Positions 53,864 to 64,000 of a stretch of DNA of 64,000 nt are shown in pieces. The DNA lies in contig CP079860.1 in assembly GCA_019339365.1 (NCBI GenBank), positions 186,001 through 250,000 on the forward strand. Direction: 5' to 3'. Origin of the DNA: Vibrio neptunius. GTDB lineage: Bacteria > Pseudomonadota > Gammaproteobacteria > Enterobacterales > Vibrionaceae. A program made the translations under genes and the position numbers. Position 1 is the first letter of the stretch, and the number at the start of each line of letters is the position of its first letter. The notes beneath the pieces are model-generated. The model did not search any database and had not been told where the DNA came from. It saw only the letters and a program-made list of their open reading frames with translations.

Positions 53864-54820
53864 ATGAACTCTCAGTCATTTCACAACCTTCAGCAATACT
53901 TGGAGAGCCAAGTTATTGGTCAGGCTGAACTGGTTAAACAACTTTTAGTCGCGTTACTCGCCGATGGTCACATCTTGGTCGAAGGCCCACCGGGGCTAGC
54001 CAAAACAAGGGCAGTAAAGTCCTTGGCTGATTGTATTGACGGTGATTTTCATCGAATTCAGTTCACCCCTGATTTACTGCCCGCCGATTTAACCGGTACT
54101 GATATATTCCGTCCAGAAACAGGCGAGTTCACTTTCCAAGCAGGGCCAATCTTTAACTCATTGATTTTGGCTGACGAAATCAACCGTGCACCCGCGAAAG
54201 TTCAGGCAGCAATGCTTGAAGCCATGGCAGAAAAGCAAATCACGGCGGGTCGAAAAACCTACCCGCTTCCTGAATTGTTTCTAGTGATGGCAACACAGAA
54301 CCCCATTGAGCAAGAAGGTACCTACCCGCTTCCTGAAGCCCAATTGGATCGCTTTTTACTGCATTTAGCGGTCGATTATCCGAATGCAGAAAGTGAACTG
54401 GACATCCTGCGTCTAAATCGAGGCGAGGCAAGGGGTGAAGACAAAGTAACCCCACCTGTACTGTCACAACAAGAGGTGTTTTCTGCCCGTCAAGAAGTGT
54501 TGAATATTCATATGGCTGAAGGCGTCGAGAGCTACATTATCCGTCTTGTTATGGCAACACGACAGCCAACGCAATATGACGATACGCTAAACAGCTGGAT
54601 AGAAATGGGCGTTAGCCCTCGTGCCACCATCGCATTAGATCGCTGTGCCCGAGCTCACGCTTGGCTATCGGGTCGTGACTATGTCTCCCCAGAAGATGTG
54701 CAGGCGATGGCTTTCCCTGTTCTCAGACACCGTATTCTGCTCAGCTATCAAGCGCAAGCAGAAGGTATTAGTGCCAATCAGGTGGTTAACCGCCTTCTAT
54801 CTCTGGTGGGCAGCGCATAA
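53864..54820 (+). CDS. MoxR-family AAA+ ATPase
   Basis: 318 residues. Walker A is GPPGLAKTRAVKSLA, followed by LTGTDIFRPETGEFTFQAGP and Walker B LILADEINRAPAKVQAAMLE AMAE, with sensor 1 in FLVMATQNPIEQEGTYPLPE AQLDRFLL. MoxR ATPases act as chaperones for protein-complex maturation with VWA partners, which follow here. GAGGAG precedes the ATG. First gene of a six-gene operon. The 355-base gap before it holds only promoter-type AT-rich sequence. Confidence 0.93.
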   Translation: MNSQSFHNLQQYLESQVIGQAELVKQLLVALLADGHILVEGPPGLAKTRAVKSLADCIDGDFHRIQFTPDLLPADLTGTDIFRPETGEFTFQAGPIFNSLILADEINRAPAKVQAAMLEAMAEKQITAGRKTYPLPELFLVMATQNPIEQEGTYPLPEAQLDRFLLHLAVDYPNAESELDILRLNRGEARGEDKVTPPVLSQQEVFSARQEVLNIHMAEGVESYIIRLVMATRQPTQYDDTLNSWIEMGVSPRATIALDRCARAHAWLSGRDYVSPEDVQAMAFPVLRHRILLSYQAQAEGISANQVVNRLLSLVGSA

Positions 54821-54829
54821 GGGTAACAG

Positions 54830-55756
54830 ATGGATAAACAATTATCCCCGCACTCTGACGGCGTAAACTTGTGCCTTGATGAACTGCTTTACTACAAGCA
54901 ACAAGCGATAAAGTGGCTACCTCCTGCCAAAAGTTTGTGGTCTCAGATGCTGGGGCAACATCAGAGTAAGCAACTCGGTCGTGGTATGGACTTCGCCGAA
55001 GTCCGTCAGTATCAAGCTGGAGACGATGTTCGCAGCATTGATTGGCGAGTGACCGCACGGACGGGTAAACCTCACACTAAGCTGTTCACGGAAGAACGAG
55101 AGAAACCCATTATTGTTTATGTCGATTTCAGTGCCAGTATGATGTTTGGTTCTCAGCTGATGTTCAAATCGGTGTTGGCCTCTCATATGGCAAGCCTAAT
55201 CGCATGGTTGTCTGTCGCTCAGCGAGATCGCATCGGTGCCATCATTGATACTGGCAGCCAACTGACTGAACTCAAGCCAACCAGTCGTCATCAAGGTCCG
55301 CTCGCGTTAATGCAGCATTTGGTGACGCTTCATCAGGACACACTGCGTCAATCGAGTACGCGTCACGCTACCGACATGGGCCACGCCTTACAGGCTCTGA
55401 ATCGACTTTGTCCCAAAGGTAGCGAAGTGGTTATTATCAGTGACTTCCTGCGCTTTTCAGAGTCAAACCAGCCATTACTCACTCGATTACGTGCGCATAA
55501 CCGCGTACGACTGGTCCATATTTCCGATCCTTTGGAAGCAGGCATCACTCGTTATCGTGGCGTCGAACAAGTGTCCGACAAGCGTCAAACCTTGTGGATG
55601 GATTTTTCTTCACGAAAAGCACGCGACCAAATTAAGTCTGTTTTTGAACAAAAGCAGCGGGATCTGAAAGACTTATCGATTCACCACGGCTTGAGTTTTA
55701 CTCGTCTCTCTACCCAAGAGTCATTACTACAACAATTATCTGGACGTAATCAATGA
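54830..55756 (+). CDS. DUF58 domain protein (MoxR operon)
   Basis: 308 residues with the DUF58 signature QLGRGMDFAEVRQYQAGDDV RSIDWRVTARTGKPHTKLFT EERE, followed by a VWA-like fold containing VYVDFSASMMFGS and VVIISDFLRF. Expected partner of the MoxR ATPase. It starts 9 bases after moxR and overlaps the next gene by 4 bases. Confidence 0.92.
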   Translation: MDKQLSPHSDGVNLCLDELLYYKQQAIKWLPPAKSLWSQMLGQHQSKQLGRGMDFAEVRQYQAGDDVRSIDWRVTARTGKPHTKLFTEEREKPIIVYVDFSASMMFGSQLMFKSVLASHMASLIAWLSVAQRDRIGAIIDTGSQLTELKPTSRHQGPLALMQHLVTLHQDTLRQSSTRHATDMGHALQALNRLCPKGSEVVIISDFLRFSESNQPLLTRLRAHNRVRLVHISDPLEAGITRYRGVEQVSDKRQTLWMDFSSRKARDQIKSVFEQKQRDLKDLSIHHGLSFTRLSTQESLLQQLSGRNQ

Positions 55757-56277
55757 GCACCAATAACAAGGATTCACTATTACCACTCAATCCAATGCAA
55801 CTGCCGGAAGTGCCTTCGTGGTTTCCGCTTGCATGGGGATGGTGGGCAACCGCAGGAGCGATTGTCTTTGGCGCATTGATCATTTGGTTGACTTATCGCT
55901 GGAATAAAAAGCGTTTGGCACCAAAGAAAACCGCGCTAAAGCTGATTCAGGCCGGTGACAAACCGGCTGAAGCCATTGAATTATTGCGTCAAGCCGCACT
56001 GTGTTACTACCCAAGAGAAGAGGTAGCGCAGCTCACAGGCAAAGAGTGGTACGCGTTTCTTGATACTCAGGTGAAGTCACCCGTGTTCGTTAACAACTAT
56101 GAACTTTGGCAAGAAGCCTTGTACTCAAAACAGCCTGTGGGGAACGCCGCTGAACTGATTACCCATTGCGCCCAATGGGTTGACGAAGCGCTTCCCCAAA
56201 AGAAGGAGAGCCAAAGTTGGCTAATATCGAATTCGTATGGTGGTGGGCATTTTTGTTGCTACCACTTCCCATACTGA
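55753..56277 (+). CDS. DUF4381 family protein (MoxR operon)
   Basis: 174 residues: an N-terminal segment with PLNPMQLPEVPSWFPLAWGW, one membrane helix (WWATAGAIVFGALIIWLTYR) and a cytosolic helical part with ELLRQAALCYYPREEVAQLT GKEWYAFLD, typical of DUF4381. It overlaps the next gene by 61 bases, more than usual. The last 20 residues (ISNSYGGGHFCCYHFPY) look like readthrough of the next frame, so the true end may be shorter. Confidence 0.88.
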   Translation: MSTNNKDSLLPLNPMQLPEVPSWFPLAWGWWATAGAIVFGALIIWLTYRWNKKRLAPKKTALKLIQAGDKPAEAIELLRQAALCYYPREEVAQLTGKEWYAFLDTQVKSPVFVNNYELWQEALYSKQPVGNAAELITHCAQWVDEALPQKKESQSWLISNSYGGGHFCCYHFPY

Positions 56278-57177
56278 TTTATTTTTTACTGCCGCCGGTT
56301 AAGCAGTCATCGCCCGTTTATATGCCCTACTTGCCGGATTCGGCAGTCGGCAGTGCGCCGAGGAACTTATTGGCTAAAGTTCTGGCGAGCTTAGTCTGGC
56401 TAGGCGTGATTACAGCAGTCGCGAGACCTGTCTGGTATGGCGATCCTGTCACGACCCAACCCAAGCATAGAGACATGATGCTGGTTGTCGATCTGTCTTA
56501 CTCAATGAGTAAAGAAGACATGCAGTTCAACGGGGATTACATCGACCGTTTAAGCGCCGTCAAACACGTCTTATCTGACTTTATATCCAAACGTCAGGGA
56601 GACCGATTGGGTTTAGTGCTGTTTGCCGATCACGCTTATCTGCAAACACCATTAACCCTAGATAGACAGACAGTGGCCGAGCAACTAAACCAAACTGTAT
56701 TGCGCCTTGTAGGGACCAAAACCGCTATTGGTGAAGGCATTGGGCTTGCAACCAAAACGTTCGTCGATAGCGATGCGCCGCAACGAGTGATGATACTACT
56801 CAGCGATGGCAGCAACACGGCGGGCGTACTGGATCCGATAGAAGCCGCCGAAATTGCCAAAAAGTACAACGCCACCATTTACACCGTTGGCGTCGGTGCT
56901 GGAGAAATGATGGTCAAAGAGTTTTTCATGACACGTAAAGTCAACACTGCACAAGACTTAGACGAAAAATCTCTGATGAGCATTGCCCAGCTAACAGGTG
57001 GACAATATTTCCGCGCTCGTGACAGCAAAGAACTGGCCACCATCTACGACACCATTAATAGCCTAGAACCTGTTAGCCAAGCCACGCAGACCTGGCGACC
57101 ACAACAAGAGTGGTTCGGGGTACCACTGGCGATAGCACTGACGGGCTTATTTGCACTGATTATCATTAGGAGGAATC

Positions 57178-57185
<8 letters not shown>
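56217..57185 (+). CDS. VWA-domain membrane protein (BatA-like)
   Basis: 322 residues, TTG start with AAGGAG 8 bases upstream. N-terminal helices (FVWWWAFLLLPLPILIYFLL; LAKVLASLVWLGVITAVARP), a VWA domain with the metal site LVVDLSYSMSKEDM and ILLSDGSNTAGV, and a C-terminal helix (PLAIALTGLFALIIIRRN). BatA-type proteins are membrane-bound and face the periplasm. It overlaps the next gene by 8 bases. Confidence 0.92.
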
Positions 57186-59022
<1,837 letters not shown>

Positions 59023-59024
59023 CT

Positions 59025-60662
59025 ATGAATCGACAAATAATGAAACTGATTAGCTTATTGGCGCTGGCGTTATCTTTTCTCAGCCAACCCGCGATGGCGG
59101 CTAACGTCTGGGCGTCTGTCAGCAAGAATAAAGTCGTCAAGAACGAGGTCTTTCAACTTCGCGTTGTGGTCGACGAAAAAGTGTCTTCCGACGACATTGA
59201 TTTCAGCGGATTGGACCAAGACTTCTATGTGGGTCGACCTAGCTTTAGCTCTTCGATCAATATCGTCAATGGCAATCGCAGTACACGCAGTGAGTGGAAC
59301 TTAACACTAGCCGCTCAGACACTCGGCGTAGCAAAGATTCCCGCTTTTACCGTCAATGGTGCGAGCTCAAAGCCAATCGCGATTCAAGTCACGATGGACA
59401 GAGATGAGCCTAAGGTTTCCGATCTCGTTGAACTGCGCAGCTCACTGGATAAAACAACGCTCTACCCCAATGAGAGTGCTTCATTACAAACTCGCCTCAT
59501 TATCAAGGCCGATCCTAGACGACTGCAAAACCCAAATGTGGTGCCTCCACGAGTCGACGGTCTGACCTTAACTCAAATTGGCGAACCGAATCAGTACCAG
59601 AGTGTGCTGGGTGGCGTAGAAGTCACGGTACTTGATCAGAACTACCTCATCACGGCAGACCAGCCGGGGGAATACACGCTCACCAGCGCGGCCTTCAAAG
59701 GTTCCGTTGTATATGGAAATGACCGCACAGGAACGACCAAGCTCATTTCTGTGGATACCCCTGTGAAAACATTTGATATCAAAGTCGAAGACAAGCCAGC
59801 AGGCTACACGGGGGTATGGTTGCCAACCTCTGAGCTTAATTTAGCCCAAACATGGACGTCGGCCGATGGAGAAAACATCGCCTCCTCTTCGACGCCTCAA
59901 GCCAAAGTTGGAGACTCGATCACTCGTGAATTGACGCTTGATATCAAAGGGCTGTCGTCTGACCGATTCCCTAATCTGAAAATCACCTACCCACAAGGTA
60001 TTCGCGTTTATGAGGAAAAGCCCCAGTTCGCGCAACTGGATAATGGCTTCACTCGTATGACACTAAAACAAGTGCTCATTCCTCAACAAACGGGCAAGGT
60101 TGACCTACCGGAAGTTAATCTCAACTGGTGGGATAGCCAGAACAAACAACAAAAAACCGCGCGTCTGGGTGGTTTGTCACTGGATGTCAGCCCCGGTGAG
60201 AGCTTGAACATTCCCGTACCGGCCTCTCCATACACAGCGCCAGCCGACGTTAAAACGGTCACCGTCAGTGATCCAGGCATCTGGCCCTATCTAACCGGGT
60301 TGTTTGCTCTCCTTTGGGCAATCAGCACTGTGCTGTGGCTAACAAAACGTCCACAAACAATCGAGTCCGATAACAGGCAAATCAACGTCCCCCTCAAATC
60401 AAGTGACGCTTTGATAGCGGCGTTGAAAGCAGGAGACCATTTTAAAGCACAGCACTGCGCCTCAAAATGGCTGGCAGAAGCACAAATTAACGATCCTTCT
60501 CTTGTTAACGAGATCCAGAATGAACTGGATGAAATGCAAAAGTGTCATTTTTCTCAGCAAGAAACTGGCTGGAATGCTGCAAAACTGCTTAAACTAATAA
60601 ACAAGGTGGACAAAATGCCTCGCGCAGCAGAGAAGCCAAAGGAAAGATTAGCGAAGCTTTAG
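59025..60662 (+). CDS. BatD-like protein (MoxR operon)
   Basis: 545 residues. Signal peptide (LISLLALALSFLSQPAMA), beta-rich repeats starting ANVWASVSKNKVVKNEVFQL RVVVDE, a C-terminal membrane helix (PYLTGLFALLWAISTVLWLT) and a cytosolic tail. Typical BatD layout. An in-frame GTG at 59016 overlaps the previous stop; ATG at 59025 preferred. Last gene of the operon. Confidence 0.9.
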   Translation: MNRQIMKLISLLALALSFLSQPAMAANVWASVSKNKVVKNEVFQLRVVVDEKVSSDDIDFSGLDQDFYVGRPSFSSSINIVNGNRSTRSEWNLTLAAQTLGVAKIPAFTVNGASSKPIAIQVTMDRDEPKVSDLVELRSSLDKTTLYPNESASLQTRLIIKADPRRLQNPNVVPPRVDGLTLTQIGEPNQYQSVLGGVEVTVLDQNYLITADQPGEYTLTSAAFKGSVVYGNDRTGTTKLISVDTPVKTFDIKVEDKPAGYTGVWLPTSELNLAQTWTSADGENIASSSTPQAKVGDSITRELTLDIKGLSSDRFPNLKITYPQGIRVYEEKPQFAQLDNGFTRMTLKQVLIPQQTGKVDLPEVNLNWWDSQNKQQKTARLGGLSLDVSPGESLNIPVPASPYTAPADVKTVTVSDPGIWPYLTGLFALLWAISTVLWLTKRPQTIESDNRQINVPLKSSDALIAALKAGDHFKAQHCASKWLAEAQINDPSLVNEIQNELDEMQKCHFSQQETGWNAAKLLKLINKVDKMPRAAEKPKERLAKL

Positions 60663-60727
60663 TACAGTCAAGATAGAGGCATAGTTCAGGTTTATATTCA
60701 TTACGCTAATGAATAACTGGAGGAATG

Positions 60728-60895
60728 ATGTCGGCAATTGAAAAGCCAGATCCCAGTACTCATTATGTGATCCTCTATTTTGATGGATCTCAAATGACTT
60801 CCTTTGAAGTCGATGCGACCAGTCGTCATGAAGCGATAGAAGCGTTTAAAAATCTGGGGTTTGCGGAGCAAGATATATTTTCAATCTCTCCCTAA
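60728..60895 (+). CDS. Small conserved-looking hypothetical protein (55 aa)
   Basis: MSAIEKPDPSTHYVILYFDG SQMTSFEVDATSRHEAIEAF, then NLGFAEQDIFSISP. A mixed beta-alpha fold is likely. TGGAGGA lies 5 bases before the ATG and a terminator follows. No family recognised; too short for many gene callers. Confidence 0.7.
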   Translation: MSAIEKPDPSTHYVILYFDGSQMTSFEVDATSRHEAIEAFKNLGFAEQDIFSISP

Positions 60896-60912
60896 TCAAA
60901 TCATCTAGCCAC

Positions 60913-60938
60913 GAAAGGCAGCGTCTTAGCTGCCTTTC
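60913..60938 (+). terminator. Terminator after the 55-aa gene
   Basis: GAAAGGCAGC, short loop, GCTGCCTTTC, then TGTTTT. Confidence 0.75.
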
Positions 60939-60961
60939 TGTTTTAAGCGGACAATTCAATA

Positions 60962-61453
60962 ATGAACAGGACTGCCTCTAAAACAATCGGGATGTTGGGC
61001 ACGTTGTTTTTTACCTTTGCAGCCATCGCAGAAGTTGATTTGGTCAAAGTCGATAAATCCAAACGCCGCATGTACCTGATCGACAATGATCGGGTAGTTA
61101 GAGAATTTCGTATTGCCCTTGGCAAGCATCCAAAGGGACATAAAACTCAGGAAGGGGATCATCGGACACCGGAAGGACGCTACTATCTCGACTTCGTGCT
61201 TGATGATTCGGAGTTCTATCGCTCAATTCATATCAGCTACCCCAACCCACGGGATATTGCCTATGCAGAGCAGCTCAATATCGACCCTGGAGGAAACATA
61301 AAGATTCATGGATTAAGAAACGGGGAACAGCGCCCCGCAACATTTGTACAGAGTTTTGACTGGACTAACGGCTGCATCGCCATTACTAACCAAGAAATGG
61401 ATGAACTGCTCACTCTAGTGAAAACAGGAACACCCATAGAGATCCGCTGGTAA
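60962..61453 (+). CDS. L,D-transpeptidase family protein (YkuD)
   Basis: 163 residues. N-terminal signal peptide (MLGTLFFTFAAIA), then a YkuD domain with the catalytic motif: KIHGLRNG and FDWTNGCIAITNQEMDEL, containing the active-site His and Cys. It would form peptidoglycan or lipoprotein cross-links in the periplasm. Small, single-domain form. It converges on the exporter gene, 3 bases apart. Confidence 0.9.
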   Translation: MNRTASKTIGMLGTLFFTFAAIAEVDLVKVDKSKRRMYLIDNDRVVREFRIALGKHPKGHKTQEGDHRTPEGRYYLDFVLDDSEFYRSIHISYPNPRDIAYAEQLNIDPGGNIKIHGLRNGEQRPATFVQSFDWTNGCIAITNQEMDELLTLVKTGTPIEIRW

Positions 61454-61456
61454 ACC

Positions 61457-62374
61457 TCAGTCCTGACACGATTGTGGTTCAACCGATGTCACTTTTTTCT
61501 CTCTCGTCACCCACCAGCACAACAATGACCCTATCGTCACCAGCGCCACCCCCTGCAAAAACGTCTCGGTGAGCACTAGGCCAAGAATCACGGAAGAAAT
61601 AACGGTAGACAGTACAGGTGTAAAGTAAGACAAGGTTGCCAGCAACACCATATTACCGCCAATAATTGCGTAGTTCCAAAGCGCGTAGCCACTGCCCATC
61701 GCAATCCCCGTGATGAGCAACAAACCACCAGATTCAAGATCGATACTCATTCCCGTTTCATTACTAATGGCGTACTTTATCCATAAGGTTACGGCGGTCA
61801 TAATAAAGAACAAGGTGATCGGATTTTGCCCTTTAGAAATTCGCTTAGTGAGATTGCAGTAGATCGCCCACAGAAACGCGCCGACAAATGCCATCGCGTA
61901 AGTGAGCGGGTTGGTCGCCACATTAGCGGCAATTTGGTTGAAAGACAGCCCCTGTTCTCCAGTGATACTCCAAGCCACACCAAAAAACGCCAGAGCAATC
62001 GCCGGATAAACCAAGATATTGGTTTTCTTCGGACTAAACGTCACTGCCAATAACACTGTCAAAGCAGGCCATAAGTAGTTAATGACCAACATTTCCACAG
62101 CTTGTTGTCGAGAGTTCGCCATAGCAAGTGCGAGCGCCAAGCATATTTCGTAAGCAACAAACAGCCCACCACCCAGCATGACGTAGGTCAGTGAATAGCT
62201 TCTGATTCTAGGTAGCCCCATGACCATCACCAAAAACAGAGAAGCAACGGTATAAATGGACGCCGCACCGCCAATCGGCCCCAAAAATTCGGTGACCGTC
62301 CGAGCCAGCCCCATCACACTGCTCCATAGTAGGATGGCTAACACACCGCACAAGGTAAATTTATGTTGGCTCAC
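61457..62374 (-). CDS. yddG: YddG-like aromatic amino acid exporter (DMT family)
   Basis: 305-residue inner-membrane transporter with about ten helices. It shows AILLWSSVMGLARTVTEFLG PIGGAASIYT, NYLWPALTVLLAVTF and SGYALWNYAIIGGNMVLLAT LSYFTPVLSTVISS. The last motif and the YLWP segment are YddG-like; that protein exports aromatic amino acids and other compounds. The substrate in this strain is inferred. Confidence 0.82.
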   Translation of the reverse strand: MSQHKFTLCGVLAILLWSSVMGLARTVTEFLGPIGGAASIYTVASLFLVMVMGLPRIRSYSLTYVMLGGGLFVAYEICLALALAMANSRQQAVEMLVINYLWPALTVLLAVTFSPKKTNILVYPAIALAFFGVAWSITGEQGLSFNQIAANVATNPLTYAMAFVGAFLWAIYCNLTKRISKGQNPITLFFIMTAVTLWIKYAISNETGMSIDLESGGLLLITGIAMGSGYALWNYAIIGGNMVLLATLSYFTPVLSTVISSVILGLVLTETFLQGVALVTIGSLLCWWVTREKKVTSVEPQSCQD

Positions 62375-62415
62375 ACAACTCTCTCAATTTGACCACAAAG
62401 GAGCTTAACCTAGCG

Positions 62416-62976
62416 TTAACTGTCATTCTCTGTCAAATGTCTTATTAATTTTGCTGGCGTTCCACCATACAGGCTGTCTGGTGGAACATCACGCGTGACC
62501 ACAGAGTTGGCGGCAATGACGCTGCGTGCACCAATCGTCACACCTTGATTGATCACCACATTGCCGCCAATCCAAACATCATCTTCAACGATGATTGGCA
62601 AGCAAGTGGTTTCCCAGCCTCGTCGGCTACGATAATCCAAAGGGTGGCCTGCCGTATAAAATTGCGTATTGGGACCAATCAGCACATGATTACCAATAGT
62701 TATATCAGCGCCATCTAACATGGTGACGTTCATATTGATAAAGGTGTTGTCCCCGATGGATATGGTTTGGCCAAACTCACAAAGAAAAGGAGAACGAATC
62801 ATGCTCGCTTCGCCAAAGCGTTTTAGCAGCCGGCGGAAAAGATCGACACGCTGCGCATCACTGGTGTTGTGATTTAACTCTTGCAATAAACCAGTGGCTT
62901 GCTCACGAACTTTATTGACGCTACCGTCAGAGCCGTTAAACAACTGACCCGACACCATTTTTTCAAACTCTGTCAT
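62416..62976 (-). CDS. Sugar O-acetyltransferase (left-handed beta-helix family)
   Basis: 186 residues. An N-terminal maltose/galactoside acetyltransferase-type segment (TEFEKMVSGQLFNGSD) and hexapeptide repeats form a beta helix. The catalytic His is in FYTAGHPLDYRSRRGWETTC, with DVWIGGNVVINQGVTIGARS VIAANSVVTRDVPP. NodL/Maa/LacA group; acceptor sugar unknown. Start at MTEFEKM; four extra codons are possible. Confidence 0.88.
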   Translation of the reverse strand: MTEFEKMVSGQLFNGSDGSVNKVREQATGLLQELNHNTSDAQRVDLFRRLLKRFGEASMIRSPFLCEFGQTISIGDNTFINMNVTMLDGADITIGNHVLIGPNTQFYTAGHPLDYRSRRGWETTCLPIIVEDDVWIGGNVVINQGVTIGARSVIAANSVVTRDVPPDSLYGGTPAKLIRHLTENDS

Positions 62977-63078
62977 CACGTTTTCCAATTAACTGATTGA
63001 ATAGAATAAATAAAATAACGCGAATGGAAGGCAGGAAAAAGAGAAAAGCTCGCAGGTGATCTTTTCCCTAATTTACAA

Positions 63079-63104
63079 AAAAGCCGAGTTGTAAACTCGG
63101 CTTT
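63079..63104 (-). terminator. Terminator of the OsmC gene
   Basis: AAAGCCGAGTT, loop GTA, AACTCGGCTTT. On the minus strand TTTTTTG follows. Confidence 0.75.
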
Positions 63105-63121
63105 CCACATAATTGAACAGA

Positions 63122-63520
63122 CTAAACGATTTCCCAACTGTGGGTCATTTCGACGCCAGCACCTAGCATCAGACACACTGAACAGTACTTTTGCAAAGAG
63201 TCTGCTGTTACTTTTGCGACAATGTCTGTATCCAGATTGTCTCCCGACACCTCAAAGTGAATATTGAGTTTGGTGAAGATACGAGGCGCAGTTTCACGTC
63301 GCTCTGTCGTGAGTTTTGCAGTGCAACTAGTGACCTTTTGTGCCGCTTCTTTAAGCCCGTCCACAACGTCAACTGAGCTACATCCGCCAGCGGCCATCAA
63401 GACCATTTCCATTGGGCTGGGTGCTGTGGCACCGCCATTGCCATCCATCACTACGGAATGTCCAGATTGAGAGTGACCAAGAAATTTAAAATCTTCGATC
63501 CATTTTACTTCGGCTTGCAT
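63122..63520 (-). CDS. OsmC-family protein (YhfA-like)
   Basis: 132 residues with the OsmC layout: SPMEMVLMAAGGCSSVDVVD and the C-terminal YCSVCLMLGAGVEMTHSWEI. The two conserved cysteines (GGCSS and CSVC) mark a thiol-peroxidase-type site, as in the YhfA subgroup. It follows the oxidoreductase gene by 11 bases and is likely in its operon. Confidence 0.88.
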   Translation of the reverse strand: MQAEVKWIEDFKFLGHSQSGHSVVMDGNGGATAPSPMEMVLMAAGGCSSVDVVDGLKEAAQKVTSCTAKLTTERRETAPRIFTKLNIHFEVSGDNLDTDIVAKVTADSLQKYCSVCLMLGAGVEMTHSWEIV

Positions 63521-63531
63521 ATCTTTCTCTC

Positions 63532-63999
63532 TTATACGTCTGTCGGGAATGTGACACCCGTTTGCTTGCGAATTTCTGTCAACAATTTAGCCACAATCAG
63601 CGAGCGCTGCATACACGCTTGATCAATTTTTTTCGTTTCAAATTGCTTAGCAAACGCCAGAGCTTCGTAATACATCGGATTTGGGTCTTGCTTTACGCTC
63701 AAATCCACGCCAACACCACCTCGGGTGATTTTTGTCAGCTTTTTGCCCGTTGAAATCATCTCCATCAGCAGCGCTCCTTCTTCACCCTGAATTTCACTCG
63801 GTAAATAAGAGTCACTGGTCTTGGAGTGCTGAAGCACCACTTCAAAACCGTCATAGCCTAGGATGACGCTCCCGCTACCATCTACACCACTGTCGAGCAT
63901 CTGAGCCTGTGCTTTGACACTGAGAGGTTCGCCAAACAACTCTACCGCTGAACCCACACAGTAGTAACCAATGTCCATAATCGAACCATTGGCGAAGGC
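63532..63999 (-). CDS. Gfo/Idh/MocA-family oxidoreductase, 5'-truncated by window end
   Basis: C-terminal 155 residues of a dinucleotide-dependent oxidoreductase: SIMDIGYYCVGSAVELFGEP, GSVILGYDGFEVVLQHSKTS, EIQGEEGALLMEMI. GxxxDIGxY is the family catalytic signature. The NAD(P)-binding N-terminus lies beyond the right edge. Substrate unknown. Confidence 0.85.
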   Translation of the reverse strand, partial: AFANGSIMDIGYYCVGSAVELFGEPLSVKAQAQMLDSGVDGSGSVILGYDGFEVVLQHSKTSDSYLPSEIQGEEGALLMEMISTGKKLTKITRGGVGVDLSVKQDPNPMYYEALAFAKQFETKKIDQACMQRSLIVAKLLTEIRKQTGVTFPTDV

Positions 64000-64000
64000 A

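Overview
The window looks like a Vibrio (Vibrionaceae) chromosome segment. The evidence is gene content and protein similarity: kbl-tdh, creBCD, pepT, a CNT nucleoside transporter, an ACR3 arsenite pump, a MoxR/DUF58/VWA (Bat) operon, an alpha-carbonic anhydrase and a Cache-type chemoreceptor. I saw no rRNA, tRNA, CRISPR array, prophage or intact insertion sequence.

Layout. 1-4.1 kb: a hybrid histidine kinase cut by the left window edge, with two paralogous response regulators. 4.3-5.85 kb: arsR-acr3. 5.9-16 kb: housekeeping genes, mostly on the minus strand (MscS channel, DM13 protein, pepT, DUF3429, nupC, carbonic anhydrase, tdh-kbl). 16.1-27.5 kb: LysR regulator, VOC protein, creBCD, a MauG-type peroxidase with a PPC-domain tail, a two-component system and a DMT exporter. 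27.9-50.1 kb: a low-GC accessory island on the plus strand. 50.4-51.1 kb: a GNAT-like toxin-antitoxin pair. 51.3-53.5 kb: a small acidic protein and a chemoreceptor. 53.9-60.7 kb: the six-gene MoxR/Bat operon. 60.7-64 kb: L,D-transpeptidase, YddG-like exporter, sugar acetyltransferase, OsmC protein and a truncated Gfo/Idh/MocA oxidoreductase.

The island is the notable part. It is an array of more than a dozen orphan polymorphic-toxin C-termini, each followed by its immunity gene. Units are separated by a short directly repeated element with core TTAAGGACAGGCAC. At least seven units keep part of the same pre-toxin (PT-TG-like) segment, followed by different toxin domains: barnase, Ntox21-like, WHH-type HNH, an Ntox47-like domain and others. 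The toxin parts have no normal start codon because the repeat carries in-frame stops, while the immunity genes have starts and are mostly intact. The right half holds an apparently complete Ntox15 (Tde-like) DNase effector, followed by five tandem GAD-like/DUF1851 (Tdi1-like) immunity paralogues. Four of these lie on an exact 733-bp period with conserved ends and a variable centre.

A second theme is one-base indels in homopolymer runs, mostly one missing G or C. They break at least nine genes across the window, including ordinary core genes. Read errors or consensus errors are a serious alternative to true pseudogenes, so frame-disrupted genes are annotated as single loci.
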